A DNA stretch of 64,000 nucleotides. Source: Neoceratodus forsteri (lineage: Eukaryota > Chordata > Ceratodontiformes > Ceratodontidae). The position numbers were made by a program, and so were the translations under genes. The notes under the pieces were generated by a model. That model made no database searches, was not told where the DNA came from, and saw only the letters and a program-made list of their open reading frames with translations. Within the stretch, counting starts at the first letter, position 1; each line of letters opens with the position of its first letter. The stretch lies in contig CM057459.1 in assembly GCA_016271365.2 (NCBI GenBank), positions 490,619,501 to 490,683,500 of the forward strand. The letters are read 5' to 3'. Of the stretch, positions 12,050 to 23,749 are shown one piece after another.

Positions 12050-12817
12050 TTAGTGATCGCTGTCAGTTAGTGGGTCCTCCACCTTTATTTCCATTACTGC
12101 CTCCCCATTTGACAACACCAGATCTAAAGTGTTCTTTAGCCTAGTAGGTACACTAACCAACTGTGTCAAGATATTCTCCTGGACTGCGTCCAGGAGAACT
12201 TGCTCCCTAGCACTGGAGGTGACTGGAATGCTCCAGTCCACCCCCGGCAAGTTGAAATCCCCCATGATGACCACCTTCCCTTTTCTACATACTTTCCTGA
12301 TTTGTCCTGCTAATTCCCTGTCAAGCTCCTCAGACTGGGACGGTGGTCTGAATACCACCCCAAAACTCAGTTTCCTACCCCTTGAGTCTAGGAGCTGCAG
12401 CCAGATTGCCTCTGTTCTCCTTTCATCTCCCTCGTCCCTTGGGCATTTGATCCCATCCCTCACATAGACTGCCACCCCACCGCCCTTCCCTTCCTTACAG
12501 TCCTTCCTGTATACTTTGTATCCTGGGATTGCCAGATCCCAGTCCTGGTGCTCAGTTGCCCATGTTTCTGTGACAGTTGCAATATCCCATGCCGGCTTGA
12601 ATCCCCTGACTGTGTTTGCACCCACCACCTCAGCCAATAGACTGTTCCTAGGTTCCACTACCCTTTCCATAATGAAGTACTTTCTCACGTCTGTCCTGAA
12701 CCTCCCTCCTGTTAATTTCTGCTCATGACCACATGACTTTGAGTTGGTATTCAGGGTAAATAATTTCCCACAGTTTACCTTATTAATTACTTTAAGGCAC
12801 TTGAAGGTCTCTGTCAT
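12050..12817 (-). pseudogene. Fused CR1 ORF2 C-terminus and endonuclease frame
   Basis: One uninterrupted 255-codon frame. Residues 1-80 (12817-12578) look like the end of a CR1 ORF2: ETFKCLKVINK, then FRTDVRKYFIMERVV, then FKPAWDIA. Residues 81-255 are a CR1 apurinic-type endonuclease from TVTETWATEH to LTDSDH, with GDFNLPG as a core motif. The endonuclease's own first residues are missing. A CR1 C-terminus cannot normally precede its endonuclease, so the frame joins two copies. The join lies near 12575, where a DIA-coding stretch would fit either partner. Confidence 0.75.
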
Positions 12818-13255
12818 ATCTCTCCTCTCCTTATTGTTTCCAGTGAGTACCTATTTAGTGCATTGATGCATTCCTCATAGGATCTGCCCTGCTGGCTCTG
12901 AATCATTTCTGTTACTCTGTGCTACACTGTTTCCAACCTATCCATGTCCTTTTTGAGGTGAGGGCTCTAGAACTGGACACAGTGCTCCAGGTGAGGCCTC
13001 ATCAGGGATCTGTATGGGGGGAGTATTACCTCTTTTGTTTTGCTAGTAATACTTCCCCCCATGATACATCCCAGCATCCTGTTAACCTTGCCATAATCCT
13101 TGTTTCACTGGCTTGTTTGTTTGAGGGAGTTACTGATGGTAACTCCTACATCCTGTCCCTCTTCTATAGTGCTAAGTCTCACCTCACACTTCCAGTACTC
13201 TGTCTTGGGGTTCCATTTTCCTAGATGCTTTAAGTTGCACTTTTTGGCACTTTAA

Positions 13256-14143
13256 ACTTAAGTATACTAAAGTAAAATAACTAAATGAAACTAACTAAAA
13301 TAATTACACTTGGTGTACATAACCCTGTTACATGTCTCTCTAAATCCTGACACTGTGGAGAAATTTGGATAAGAATTTTTAAAATTAGATGAAAATAACT
13401 GAAAATTAAATGTTGATTAAAAGTATTAAAAGTTTGGCAACCCACAGCTCATCCCTTTCAATCTAGGATTTTAATATTTGGTACGCTTATCTAAGCTATT
13501 AGTACCCATATACCTTCCAAATTTGATATTGCTTGGATTCAAACTTTGAAAACTAAACCATCTTTGCCCTCTCTAAAACATCAACTCAAGCTCTCTCCTC
13601 TTCCTCCCTATTCATGTCACCCCCCAATTCCTAATTTCCCTTTATCACTCCACCTTCCCCTCCCTTCCACCCATAGGCTCCTACAACTGGAGTCCCCCTA
13701 AACCCCTGCCCTGTCCCATTCATGTGTGTGCATTACCCTATCAAACCCTAACCTGCCTCTCCTAGCCTCTTCGCCTTTTCCCCTCTACCTGCCAAAACAT
13801 CTACTCATGCTCTCTTCTCCTCCTTCTCCTTGTTCCTGTCACCACACCCCGATTTCTGTTTCCTCTTTCTCACCGCAGCCTATTAAGTTTTGTACCTTCA
13901 GACTTTTACTGTATGCCTCTCAGTTTGTATTCCTACACACTTGCTGCTCTCTATTGTTGTTAATTGAATACTGCACTTATATTTGATATTAATAACCCCT
14001 CTGATGCATGTACCTGTCTGTATGCCTAATCCCTCTCCCCTTTCCAGCAGGTTGAACCTGGAAATGAGCCTCAGCTCTGTGTGCCTTTCCATGTTATCAA
14101 ACTTTTAAATAAATAGATAAAATAATTTTAAATTAGATGAAAT
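13256..14143. other. hAT interior, pyrimidine-rich, no gene
   Basis: 13365-13400 (aaaattagatgaaaataactg) resembles 9570-9595 on the other side of the CR1, as expected for repeated interior modules of the DNA element. 13560-14060 is strikingly C/T-rich and may be a further antisense insertion ending at aaataaatagataaaa (14105-14122). It is not classified. Confidence 0.4.
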
Positions 14144-14518
14144 TCAGTGGAATTTTGGAAATGTATTAATGTGGTCATAACTCAGCCTTCTTTTATGCTA
14201 TAGATCTGAAATTTAGCATGATAATTTGTTTATAGAAGCTCTAATGGTGTGTAATATATGACATTAGGATGTATTGACTTAAAAGGATTGGTGCTCAAGT
14301 TCAGTAATTTGTTTTTTCTTTTGTGGGACATTTTGTGGCATTTTTTATCTATTTGGATATGCACTTTGAAAACTAGTCTAAAATACTCGGCATCTAAATT
14401 TTGGACAAATTCTGCAGAATTTATGTACAAATTCTATGAAATTCCACTGAATCAGAATGGTAATTCAACAGGTATTCTGCTGATAGAATTTTGTATTCCG
14501 CACAACTCTACAGTTATT

Positions 14519-16182
14519 TGTGTATCTACAGTTGAGGTTAAGTTTGTCTCTTAGAATGTGTGGGGTATCAAATCCCTTATTAAATGTAAACAAATCCTCA
14601 CACAGTTGCATAATCAAAAATGTGACATAGCCCTTTTGCAATAACTTTACTTGATCCCCCTGGAGACACAAAAACTCCAGACAGAATGGGTTGAAAAAGC
14701 AACCTGCTGTTCAGAAATAACCAAAACCAAATGGGTGGCAATCTTATTTCATAAGCATCTCCTCATTCAACTTCAAGACACAAAATAAAACACATCTGGT
14801 CACTGGATAATTATCAGACTATCCGTTAATTCAGATAAGATGGCTTGTGGATTATTTATGAGCCTAGAGAAGACACTGCAACCTCCTTCCCCAAGATAAC
14901 ACTAGCCCTAATGGACCTGCATTATCCAGGAAACAATCATATACTAGGTGGGGACTTTAGTGAAGTTTGAGACCCTATACTAGATTAGCTAAGAAGCACA
15001 TCCCTATTTCTCACCAGATCCAGGCAGGCTTTAACAGAGATGGCATGAGATATCACCGTGTTGGACCACCTGGAGAGCTGTGAACCCAATGGGTAGAAAC
15101 AGTACTTCCCTATTCGTTCAGCAAGACATGATACAGGTAGTAAGTAGGATTTTTTCCTAATTGAAGATGCTACTGTACTGTCAGTTATCTCAGAAACAAG
15201 GGACCTGTTGTTATCCTAGATCATACTGGCACTGGGTCAGTCCACTCTACCTCCCCCAAATGGGATCAAAACACTCTCTTGCTACAAGACTCTAACTTCA
15301 AACCCTAGCTGGAAGCTTAAATTCACATCTACTTTGCTAACAAGGACATCCCTGACATGTCTAGGAGTATGTTGTGGGATGCCTTCAAGATCTATCTTAG
15401 AGGGAGGATTACCAGTTGCTTAATGCTTGCAAAATGCCAACACCTTCAGCAGCTCACTCCACTGTAGAAAGCCATCAAAGAGCAAGAAAAAAAGTAACAC
15501 CTTGATTAGCCACCCCATAGTTAAAATGGCAGATCCTGAACCTCAAGTACCAGATTAACTCCCTCACCTCCACTGCAGCTAGAAGTGTCATTTAGTGTAC
15601 TTCTCATAAATACTGGGAGTCTTGGGAAAGGCTGGAAAGCGGCTGGCCTACCAGGCAAAGATGCAGCAAACCTCCAAGGAAATTGCCATCATAAAGATTT
15701 ACAGTGGGCAGATCCTGACAGCCAAGGCCGATGTCAACAAGGCATTTCACTAGTTTTTTGTGAATCTATATTCCTCACAACTAGGCCCCTAGACCAGGCA
15801 TTCATTAACAACCTTCCTGGGGAACAGAACACTCTCTACCATATGAGAAGAACAGGCAAAGACCTTAGACAAGCCAATTTTACTGCAATATATCAGAGCA
15901 GCTGTTAAAGCTCTCCGCAAAGGGAAAACCCCTGTCCCAGATTGCTTGCTGGTAGACTTTTTCCACACGTTTAAGATGAAACTAGATGCAAGACTCCATG
16001 AAATGCATGTGATGGCACAAGCACAAGGCTCTTTCCCCCCTTCTGTGTCACAGGCCCTCATTATCCTGCTTTCCAAACTTGGGAAGGATGACTAGCAAAT
16101 GCTTAACTATCACCCAATCTCTTTGCTCAGTTTGAATGCCATAATGCTGGCAAAACTGTTGGCACACTGGTTGCACAAAGTA
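14519..16182 (+). mobile_element. L1-clade ORF2, endonuclease and RT N-terminal part
   Basis: Reading starts at VKFVS*NVWGIKSLIK followed by CDIALLQ, the N-terminus of an L1 endonuclease. GGDFSEV is near 14950 and DITVLDHLE near 15050. The linker contains QQTSKEIAIIKIYSGQIL (15665-15715), then ALRKGKTPVPD (15910-15945), then LIILLSKLGKDD*QMLNYHPISLLSLNAIMLAKLLAHWLHKV, the RT finger region, ending at 16182. The frame is interrupted there by a SINE and resumes at 22790. Numerous stops show it is dead. Confidence 0.8.
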
Positions 16183-16191
16183 GCAGTGTCA

Positions 16192-16223
<32 letters not shown>

Positions 16224-16442
16224 GCTGGGAGATCAGAGGGCTGTGGGTTCAGGTCCCACATCTGGCACTTGGGTTAAAATCCCAGTACTGACATTGTAGT
16301 GCAGCATGAGAGGGGTGCCTCATTTCTGAGATGCCGTCTTTCCGATGAGACGTTAAACTGAGGTCCCATCTACCTGGATTGGTGGTAGTTCAGGTGGATA
16401 TTAAAGATCTCATGGCACTTATCGAAAAGAGTAGGGGAATTT
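16183..16442 (+). mobile_element. tRNA-headed SINE, 5' part (V-SINE-like)
   Basis: An A-box-like gtggctcagtaggtagc is at 16191-16207 and a B box, gggttcaggtccc, near 16246. The conserved body gatgagacgttaaactgagg is near 16345, and the body then runs into gagtagggg. From memory that body is typical of V-SINE-type families; this needs a library comparison. The element is cut at 16442 by a LINE and continues at 22609-22783. It sits inside L1 ORF2. Confidence 0.8.
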
Positions 16443-16737
16443 TATTAAACAAAGAAATCGTAACATCATACAGAAGTAAACCAGGAAAGGAAAAAGCATA
16501 CATCACATAGTAATCAAAATACATAATAGGCATATAGCCATGTAACAAAAATGAAAAACGTATACAGTACAACCTAACAGAAAAGAGTAGCAACTAAAAC
16601 AAAAAGGTAATGTGTCTCCATAAAGATTGAAAACAATGTAAAGAAAGTTGCTTACATTCTAGTACCAAAACATTCAACAGAGCATGTTCAGTATGTTATA
16701 CAATAACAAGTGGAACAGTCGGAATTTGTTGCAATAC

Positions 16738-19700
16738 TTATTGACAGCGAGCTTGCCACATATAATATTTGCACATAGTAAAAATCACCCTAAGAGTACT
16801 AGGATGAAATCTAGCCCAAATACCAGAAAAATCCCCCAATATCAAAACTGGATATGTGATCCTGCTAAGAAATGGCCACTTCCACTTATTAGCTAGAGTT
16901 TTCCAAAACAATTTAGCATCCTGACAATCAAAAAAGAAATGCGACATGGTTTCCTCAATATGAAGACAGGAAGGTTTAGAGCAGTATCTTTCCTGGGAAG
17001 ACTTGTGTTTTAAATTTCTTTGAACCTGTAATTTGCCATGGCAACAAACCCAGGAGACATCCCACATATGTAGTGGGATTCGATTATCTCGAAGGATAGA
17101 TAAAACACAGTCAGTTTGGAGAGAAGGGCAGTTAGGAAAGTGTAAAACAGGTTTCGTAATATTAACAAATGTGTCATATAATTGCTTTCTGGATAATGTT
17201 ATGACAGAAGATTTTTGGAGTTTCCAAGACCTGATCTTGTGGAAACTGTCCACAGCATAGGATGGATAGCAAAAAGTACGAGACCATACAGGTGGGAGAG
17301 TGTCCCATTAATCTATAATGGAACCTAAAGCTAATCCACATATCACTAATATGAGACGTGTATCTGATGCTGTGAAAAATGTGGAAAAGGAAAAAGGAAA
17401 GAAAAAAGCTATGGGGTGAATCATACCAAGTCCACCCTGAGTAATAGGCAAGTATGTAACATCCCTTCTAATTGGATTAAGCCTACTACCCCAAATCATC
17501 TGAAAACATACACTGAAGATGCGTGTTTCTAGGTGTTTGGGAGGAGCATATACAGGGCTAAGAAATAAAAAAATAGGAAGTATGAATTTTTTAACTACTA
17601 AAACTCTCTTACTTTTTCCTAATTTCCAAGATTTCCATAAACCAACCTTATAGTCTCCAAGCTGAAGACGTTTTTCCAAATTATAGGTTGCTGCATCCCC
17701 AATATTAAACCAAACCCCCAAAATTCTCTGGGAGAGGTAGAAGTCTCAATGCCACCAACCGATGAAACAGTGGTGGACATAGAGTCCAAGGGAATAGATA
17801 CGCTCTTTTGAAGGTTCAGCATACCACCAGAGATGACATAAAATGTTTGAAACACTTGAACTGCTCTATTACCTGATGATTTATTATACATAAATTAAAC
17901 CACTTCATCTGCATACGCAGTGATCTTCACAGTGGGTAGGGAAGAATGGGGTGCTAGACCTATGATTTGGGAGTCCCATCTAATTTGCATAATAATTGGA
18001 TCCAGGGCAAAAACATATAACAATGGGCTGAATGGGCAACCTTGACGAACCCCAACAGTCTGTAGCAAAGTGTCACCCACAAACCCATTAATCACCGGGT
18101 AAAATAAGCAAAAGGAAAAACACAAGTAAGCCAACGAAGGAAGATATCCGGGATACCATATAGGTGCAAAACTTTAAATAAATATGAGTGGTGAACTGAA
18201 TCAAATGCTTTGGCCTGGTCCAGTGAAAGAACAAAACCTGAAACACTATTGTGATTCTTAGCTTCAAAAATTTCTCGGAGGAGAAATAAATTCGTAGTGA
18301 TCGATTGTCTTGGAATAGCACAAGACTGGGCTGAGTCAATAAGATCCGATGCCACCTTTTGTAGGCGTGTACTAAGTATTCGAGTCAAGAGCTTGAAATC
18401 CGTGTTTAAAAGATGTAGAGGTCTCCAATTCAATAAAGAACGGATATCACCTTTTTTATATATAAATTTGAGAAAGGATATGCCGAGGTTAGCAAGCTGC
18501 CAAGGGTTTTGTAAAATGTAATTGTAAACTTGGGATAGTACTTCAATAGGGCATCTTTAAATGTCGGTAAAATTCATGTGAGGCCATCAGGACCTGGGGC
18601 TACCTGTAATTTAAGGTGGAAAATGGCACAGGCTACTTCGTCTTGAGAAATGAGGGCAATGAGGTCTGCAACATGGTGCGTAGACAGCTGTGGAGCTGGA
18701 ACCGAAAAAATCGTGGACAATTCAGGGGAGTTAGACGGCAAAGTACAGAACTGTCTACGTAAATGAGAATTGACAATTGAGAGCATACCAGAAATATCAT
18801 AAATAATCTCTCCCATTGCATCATAAAGTCCATGCATGACTGTAGCCTGAAGCCGATCTGCATAAGCAGCAAATGGATTTGCCGATGGAGAGACCGATGT
18901 ACCCACTCTCATAAAAAAATACAGAAGTGCGAGCACTGTTATACTGATGTGTATACATTTGCTGTTTAATAGTAATGATGTGTGAGGAATAGTCAACAGG
19001 GGAAGATACAGAAAGAGACATTAATTTATATAACTGATTCCTGAAGGTCAAATATGTAAGATAGGAATCATGAACCAGACGTTTTCCTATATTCTGAAAA
19101 AGTAGACGTAGGTCTAGTTTTGTATCAGACCGCCATTCCCACATAGAGTCATAGCTGCAGAGAACTGAGATCCATGCCTAAAATAGAGATCCTACTTGTG
19201 ACAGGACAAATGCATGGGACAAGATAGTATTATTTAACTTCCATTGAAGTGGGGGGTTAAGAAGGGGCATCGTGTTCGCATAGAATGAAAATATGCAAGT
19301 CAACAAAGAATGGTCCGAAAGTTCCATGGGGCAAAGTGAAACTTGTTGTGGTACGCAATACTGAGAAGAAAAAAAATAATCAATGCGGGTATGATATATA
19401 GATCTGTGATATGCATACCCAGCATCTGTTTTCAGGGAGCGGTAAACATCAATTAACCTAGCAGTCTTTACCAAAGTAGATAAAGCAAGGGAATCGCAAT
19501 AAATCTTCTTCCCTGCCACCGTTCTACAGGAAACATCAATAGAACAGTTAAAATCACCACTCCAAATAATAGGTCACCTAGTACATAAATAAGGCTTAAT
19601 GAGCTCTAGTAAATGTATGAGAGCAGTTTTGGTCTGGGGGCCATAGAGATTAATAAGACAAAAGGGTTGTCCTTGGAAAGTACAATCAAGAATCAGGGCT

Positions 19701-19900
19701 CTACCAGGGTGTATATCTATAATACAGGAAATGGTAAAGGCCGTAGAAAAAAATAGGACAGCCACCCCGACAGCCAAATCTTCCCAAAAAGTGCAATAGA
19801 AAGGTCCCTTAGTCCATCCCCATTTAAGGTGCTGGACCTCAAAAAGTGAGGTGAGACATGTTTCCTGTGGTAGGATAATATCTAAGGGGAGAGAGGTAGC
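16738..19900 (-). pseudogene. Tx1-like ORF2, endonuclease and reverse transcriptase
   Basis: Endonuclease: ILPQETCLTSLFEVQHLKWGW near 19860, GDFNCSIDVS near 19540, TRIDYFFSSQ near 19390, LSDHSLLTC near 19310. Reverse transcriptase: QVAPGPDGLT near 18590, SLDQAKAFDSVHHSYLF near 18215, GVRQGCPFSPLLYVFALDP near 18040. The polymerase box reads YADE (17904-17915), so the second catalytic aspartate is lost, and a stop follows at 17895. The C-terminus (16738-17253) has the Cys/His block CLHIEETMSHFFFDC. Three or more frame breaks are present. The activity is lost. Confidence 0.8.
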
Positions 19901-19992
19901 AAGATGAAAAAAAAAACATCCTCCTCTTGTAACTTTTCATGCTACAAACACTGCATGATGCTACTCAAATAAAGGCCAGAACAATCAATCAG

Positions 19993-22564
19993 TCAGCCAC
20001 TCCCATCAGTAAAAGTCATGTTCTTTTGCTTTTTACTCCCTTTTTTAGTTTTAGTAAGTTTCTTGCAAGATACATCCAGAGGTTTAGGAGCAGTGAGATC
20101 CATGTCAGAAGGCAGTACAGAGGCTTCTGAATCACTATCAGAGTCATCTCTCACACCCTTTAGACATTCAAAAGGGTTGGAGAGAGAAACTTCAGGAGCT
20201 CGGACAATTTTACAAGTGGTTGCCCTGGTGACTCTTCTACTAACCTGAAAACCTTCTGGGTCTACAAGGGGAGTGTCAGTGGTCTGAGCAGGAGGAGGGA
20301 GTGGGGCATGTTCTACAGATTCCTTAGCAAGAGGAGTAATCTCCATATCAGTAGGGGGTTCCATTGTGGGTTGTGGTTCTACGGGTGCAACCAGTGTAGT
20401 GGGGAGGGTGGAGGAGGAGACAGCAGTGGTCCCGGATATTGAAATCTGAGTAGTAGATCTATCTTGGGCCTTCTCTTGTGCCTTCTGTACGAGGACATTT
20501 GGGTCCCACCCCTCATTACGGTTTTTGCTGGCCCAGGGACATTGATGATATGCATGTCCTTTATCACCACATAGATTGCACTGAAACACATTAGTACAAG
20601 AAACACTAGGGTGACCAAACCCCCCACATAAACTGCATTTCAGCAGATCACAAGTACTACTGAGGTGCGTATGGGATCCACATTTATAGCAGGCCCTAGG
20701 TTGGCCTCTGTAAAAGCAAACACCCTGTCTTTACCTAAAAAAATAGCTGTTAGGGAGATGAATAACTTCCGAGTTGACCTGAAACAGTTTCACACGAAAC
20801 TTCCAACCACCCAGCCAGAGGCCCTCGTCATCTGTAATGGCTTCAGGGGGGGAAAAGACAGTATATTTGTTCTGTAACCAATGATATATGTCACTGACAC
20901 TAACACATTCATTCCAAAACATGATAGTGACAGTACGAACTGCTGGTTTAGTGAGAGGGATAACAGAAAAAGGGACCCAAAGAGGAGTATTCTTTACTGA
21001 GGCATATTTATGCCAAAACCTATCTAAATCACTAGTAAATTTGAAACTAATATCAAAGGTTTCTTCTCCAGAAATATGTATCAGAACGTAAATATCAGAG
21101 GTCTGAAAATGCATGTCACCTTTTAAAAGGGTTCTAGCCACATAATAACAGTCAGGAAATACAGATAGACCACCCTTATAACATAGGCGTACTGCATTAT
21201 GCCTTGGAGCTTGTTACAACTTATTTTTAAATAAATCCGAAAGTACAAGACCCCTGTTTGGAGCTGAGGCGGGATCCAAGGGAGGGGGTTCCAGAGTCGG
21301 GAGGACAGTGGAAGGGCCCTCCCCCGGATCCTCCACATTAGGTACATTTGATGGAACAGCATTCAACAGGGAAGGGGTGTACTGGGAACAGAACTAGGAA
21401 GCAATGCAGGGCCAGGTTCAGGTAAAGTAGAGTGCGCCAAAGAATGTGAATCAGGCAAGAAGAGAGCATTACTGGAGAGAACAGGACCTGATATATGGGC
21501 AATCTGAGGGGAAAGAACAGCAGGTTGTGCAGAAATGGGGAGGGCTGGGCCTCGAAATAAAGGAGAACCAGAAGTGTCCCCACCCAGTGGCAATGCCTCA
21601 GAGTCATGTGAAACAGAGACTAGAGCAGGGATTTCAGAATTATTAATAACTGTAGTGGCAGTGATAGCATTACTGTCAGCTCTGGCAGAAATATCATTAT
21701 TGGCATTAGCAACAGCATTATTGGCAGTAACAACAGTATTAGTACCAGTAGCATTAGTAATAAAAACAGCAGGATCTGTAGTAGGAACAATAGTAGCAGT
21801 ATCAGCATTATCCATAATATCCCCTCCAAGTATTCTCAAATACAACAGGTTTGGATGATAAAGTATAGTCTGAAACATCAGAGTTATCAATAAGACATGC
21901 AGTTGCAGATGTAGGTACCTCGTTGGAGTGCTCAGGTGGAGGTGCAGGCCTGGTAGAAGAGAACAGAACTCCATGTGTATCCACGTCCCACATCGGGTCA
22001 GGAGTCCAGGAGCCCGAGTCCATTAATTTCCAGCCAGTTTGAGTCAGGGCATCAGAAACAGTCCAAGCAGGGGTGACAACAGTCTGAACAGGGAGTAGCC
22101 CGAAACACGCGCGGATGACAGAATCAGTCGTGGAGGATGCCATTGGAGCAGGAGAGGTAGAGGTAACCATCATCGGGTGGAAGGGATCCAGCGTTAACAG
22201 ATCACAGACTCTCAAATGCGACTCTGCAGTCGCGCCGACTCCCCGAAGCACAGAACCGGAAACCACAGAGGAAGCCCTCCGTGTAGCACCACAAGACTCT
22301 GAAACAGTAGGTTCTGGGTTAGCAGATCGCGAAGGAAGAGCAGAACCAGGAGAAATCATCGGCAACATCATAGGATCAGGTATACAAGTAGGAGACAGCA
22401 TTGTTATGCATAGAGAAGCATCCTGTAAGGCAGAATTTTGAGAAGAGATCTCCTGGTGCTGAAAACGAGCAGGGGGTTGCCTCCTTCAATAGCTCTTGCA
22501 GTAGCTGTGTGCTAGAGGCAGGAACCTCACTGGAGCAGGGCTGAGCAGCAACTGAGCCCTCCAT
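19993..22564 (-). pseudogene. Tx1-like ORF1, gag-like protein with three zinc knuckles
   Basis: The first ATG in a good position is at 22564 (MEGSVAAQPCSS). A long Ser/Thr/Pro/Ala-rich low-complexity region follows (22400-21360) and passes through frameshifts. Next is a folded region at 21141-20731 (VTIMFWNECVSVSDIYHWL, then GGWKFRVKLFQV, then VIHLPNSYFFR). After one in-frame TAA at 20731 come three CX2CX4HX4C knuckles, CYKCGSHTHLSSTC, CSLCGGFGHPSVSC and CNLCGDKGHAYHQC (20685-20540), and a basic tail. From memory, the folded region and GQPRACYKCG style resemble the host family ZCCHC3. The predicted role is binding the element's RNA. Confidence 0.75.
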
Positions 22565-22608
22565 GTCTGTGAGCAGAGATCCCCCTACTGGCAAGAGTAG
22601 GGGAATTT

Positions 22609-22783
22609 CCTCAGTGTCCTGGCCAAATTTCCCTCATTCACTAAAAATACCATCAACAGCTTAATCTGGTTCAAGGTCAGCTGGCATTCATCTGTATACC
22701 CCTCCCCCCAGGTCGTGCCTGAAAATAGGCAGGATTTGTCTAGTGCACTTACCCGGTCAACAAAAACTAAATAAATAAATAAA
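22609..22783 (+). mobile_element. Same SINE, 3' part
   Basis: It continues directly from 16442 once the LINE and one copy of its target duplication are set aside: cctcagtgtcctggccaaat follows gagtaggggaattt. The tail ends in aaaaactaaataaataaataaac. The L1 frame resumes straight after (ILHILDHHQMGF at 22790). Almost the same tail occurs alone at 38498-38567. Confidence 0.8.
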
Positions 22784-22784
22784 C

Positions 22785-23740
22785 ATGTAATCCTTCACAT
22801 CCTTGACCACCATCAAATGGGCTTCATAACAAGAAACAGGGCCATGGATGATCTGCAGAACCTATTCACTGCCATATGGAGAGGCACAAAAACAGCTTCA
22901 ATCAGTATGAGTATTGACACTGAAAAGGCTTTTGATTCTGTTGAGTGATCATACCTGTATCAGGCTATGGCTGCAGCAGGGATCAGATCCTTCTACATGA
23001 CATGGGTGACAGTCCAAAATGCAAACCCTTTAGCCTGAATTCTAACTAATGGCCAGGCCTCACAGTCCTTCCCACTGGCCAGATGCACAATGCAAGGGTG
23101 CCCCTTATCGCCATGCCTGTACCTCATAGCCATGGAACCCTTGCTTAGGAAACCAATACAGATGCCCACTGTTGAGGAGATGAAGGTGGGCAATGCTGCC
23201 ATTAAAATACTAGGAAATGGGGACACATCTGTGGTAGCTAATCAACGTGGTGGTTGTTGACAGTGGCTTCTCACCTCAGCTTTAGAACCCAAATGACAAA
23301 TACTGCACCACTGATGGATGGAGGCATCCCTCTTCATGCTCAAAATGGATAGCAGCCTTCTGTCAATTGGCAGAGTATGAATGAATGTCTCATGCTTCTC
23401 AACCTAACCTCCCTAGGTTCTACTGGATATGGAACCCCTTCCTGAAGCATACCTCTGCCCCGCAAGTCTGATCCAGGGCATTTGGATTCTGTCTTTTCCT
23501 CATCTCCATGCCCTCACTCAACCCCTGATACTCATACTGTACTTACGAGACAGAGAATCCCACCTCAACCACATCCAAGCTTTCAAATCCTGCTCCCAGG
23601 CAGGTCTGCTCCCTTTCCCTATCACCCAGCAAGGGGTCCACTTGACTAAGACCCCTAAAGTAGTTTACAATTGTCTACTGCTTCTGGTAGCTGAAATTTG
23701 TATTAGCAGTCAAGTGGTAGTAGTAGTAATAATAGTAGTG
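22785..23740 (+). mobile_element. L1-clade ORF2, RT core and 3' part (copy B L1)
   Basis: Resumes the frame broken at 16182: ILHILDHHQMGFITRNRAMDD, then IDTEKAFDSVEWSYLY (22915-22965), then NGQASQSFPLARCTMQGCPLSP (23045-23110) and LYLIAMEPLLRKPIQ. From 23123 it is duplicated as bases 1-610. The polymerase active-site block is not recognisable. The 3' portion ends in a GTA/ATA-rich tract near 23740. Confidence 0.8.
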
Positions 23741-23749
23741 GGAGTGTGT

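Larger units (their letters stand above)
9600..13255 (-). mobile_element. CR1-like LINE, antisense, chimeric
   Basis: From 12575 down to 9600 the minus strand runs in family order: endonuclease (DLAIPGYKVYRKD, MGDFNLPGVDW, TDSDH, 12050-12570), a linker (11520-12049), reverse transcriptase (VPLHKSGSRDEPANYCPVSL near 11200; LDFSKAFDSVPHG near 10970; GVPQGS near 10830; LFADDTK near 10730), a C-terminal block (10240-10500) and SRLRDLNMYTLEDRRDRGDM near 10230. The 3' UTR ends near 9600. Upstream of 12575 comes the C-terminus of another CR1 copy, fused in frame. Several frameshifts and stops make it inactive. Confidence 0.85.
9144..14510. mobile_element. hAT-like DNA element, non-autonomous, with nested LINE
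   Basis: Terminal inverted repeats: tagagctatgcggaat at 9144-9159, and attccgcacaactcta at 14495-14510, whose complement is tagagttgtgcggaat (14 of 16 match). The flanking octamers are aagttatt (9136-9143) and cagttatt (14511-14518), 7 of 8 identical, which fits the 8-bp target duplications of hAT elements. The internal AT-rich sequence contains recurring gtggaatttt and ggtcataactca-type blocks (9230-9300, 14149-14200). No transposase was seen. About 3.66 kb of the interior is an inserted antisense CR1. Confidence 0.75.
16443..22592 (-). mobile_element. Tx1-like LINE, near full length, antisense, in a SINE
   Basis: A 6,150-base insertion bounded by a perfect 16-bp target duplication, aagagtaggggaattt, at 16427-16442 and 22593-22608. 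On the minus strand it carries ORF1 with three CCHC knuckles (22564 to 19993) and ORF2 with endonuclease, reverse transcriptase and a C-terminal zinc-binding block (19900 to 16738). The 3' end is short and AT-rich (tttgtttaataaaa), with no long poly(A). The gag-like, multi-knuckle ORF1 and L1-type ORF2 fit the Tx1 branch of the L1 group. It has few but decisive lesions. Confidence 0.85.

Noticed and set aside
16183..16270. Functional tRNA gene
   Set aside because: A and B boxes are present, but no cloverleaf acceptor stem closes and the sequence continues into a SINE body.
21363..21974. Long Ala/Thr/Asn/Val-rich frame that could look like a surface or secreted protein
   Set aside because: It is a shifted-frame portion of the low-complexity ORF1 region of the Tx1-like LINE, open because of ATT/GCA-type triplet runs.
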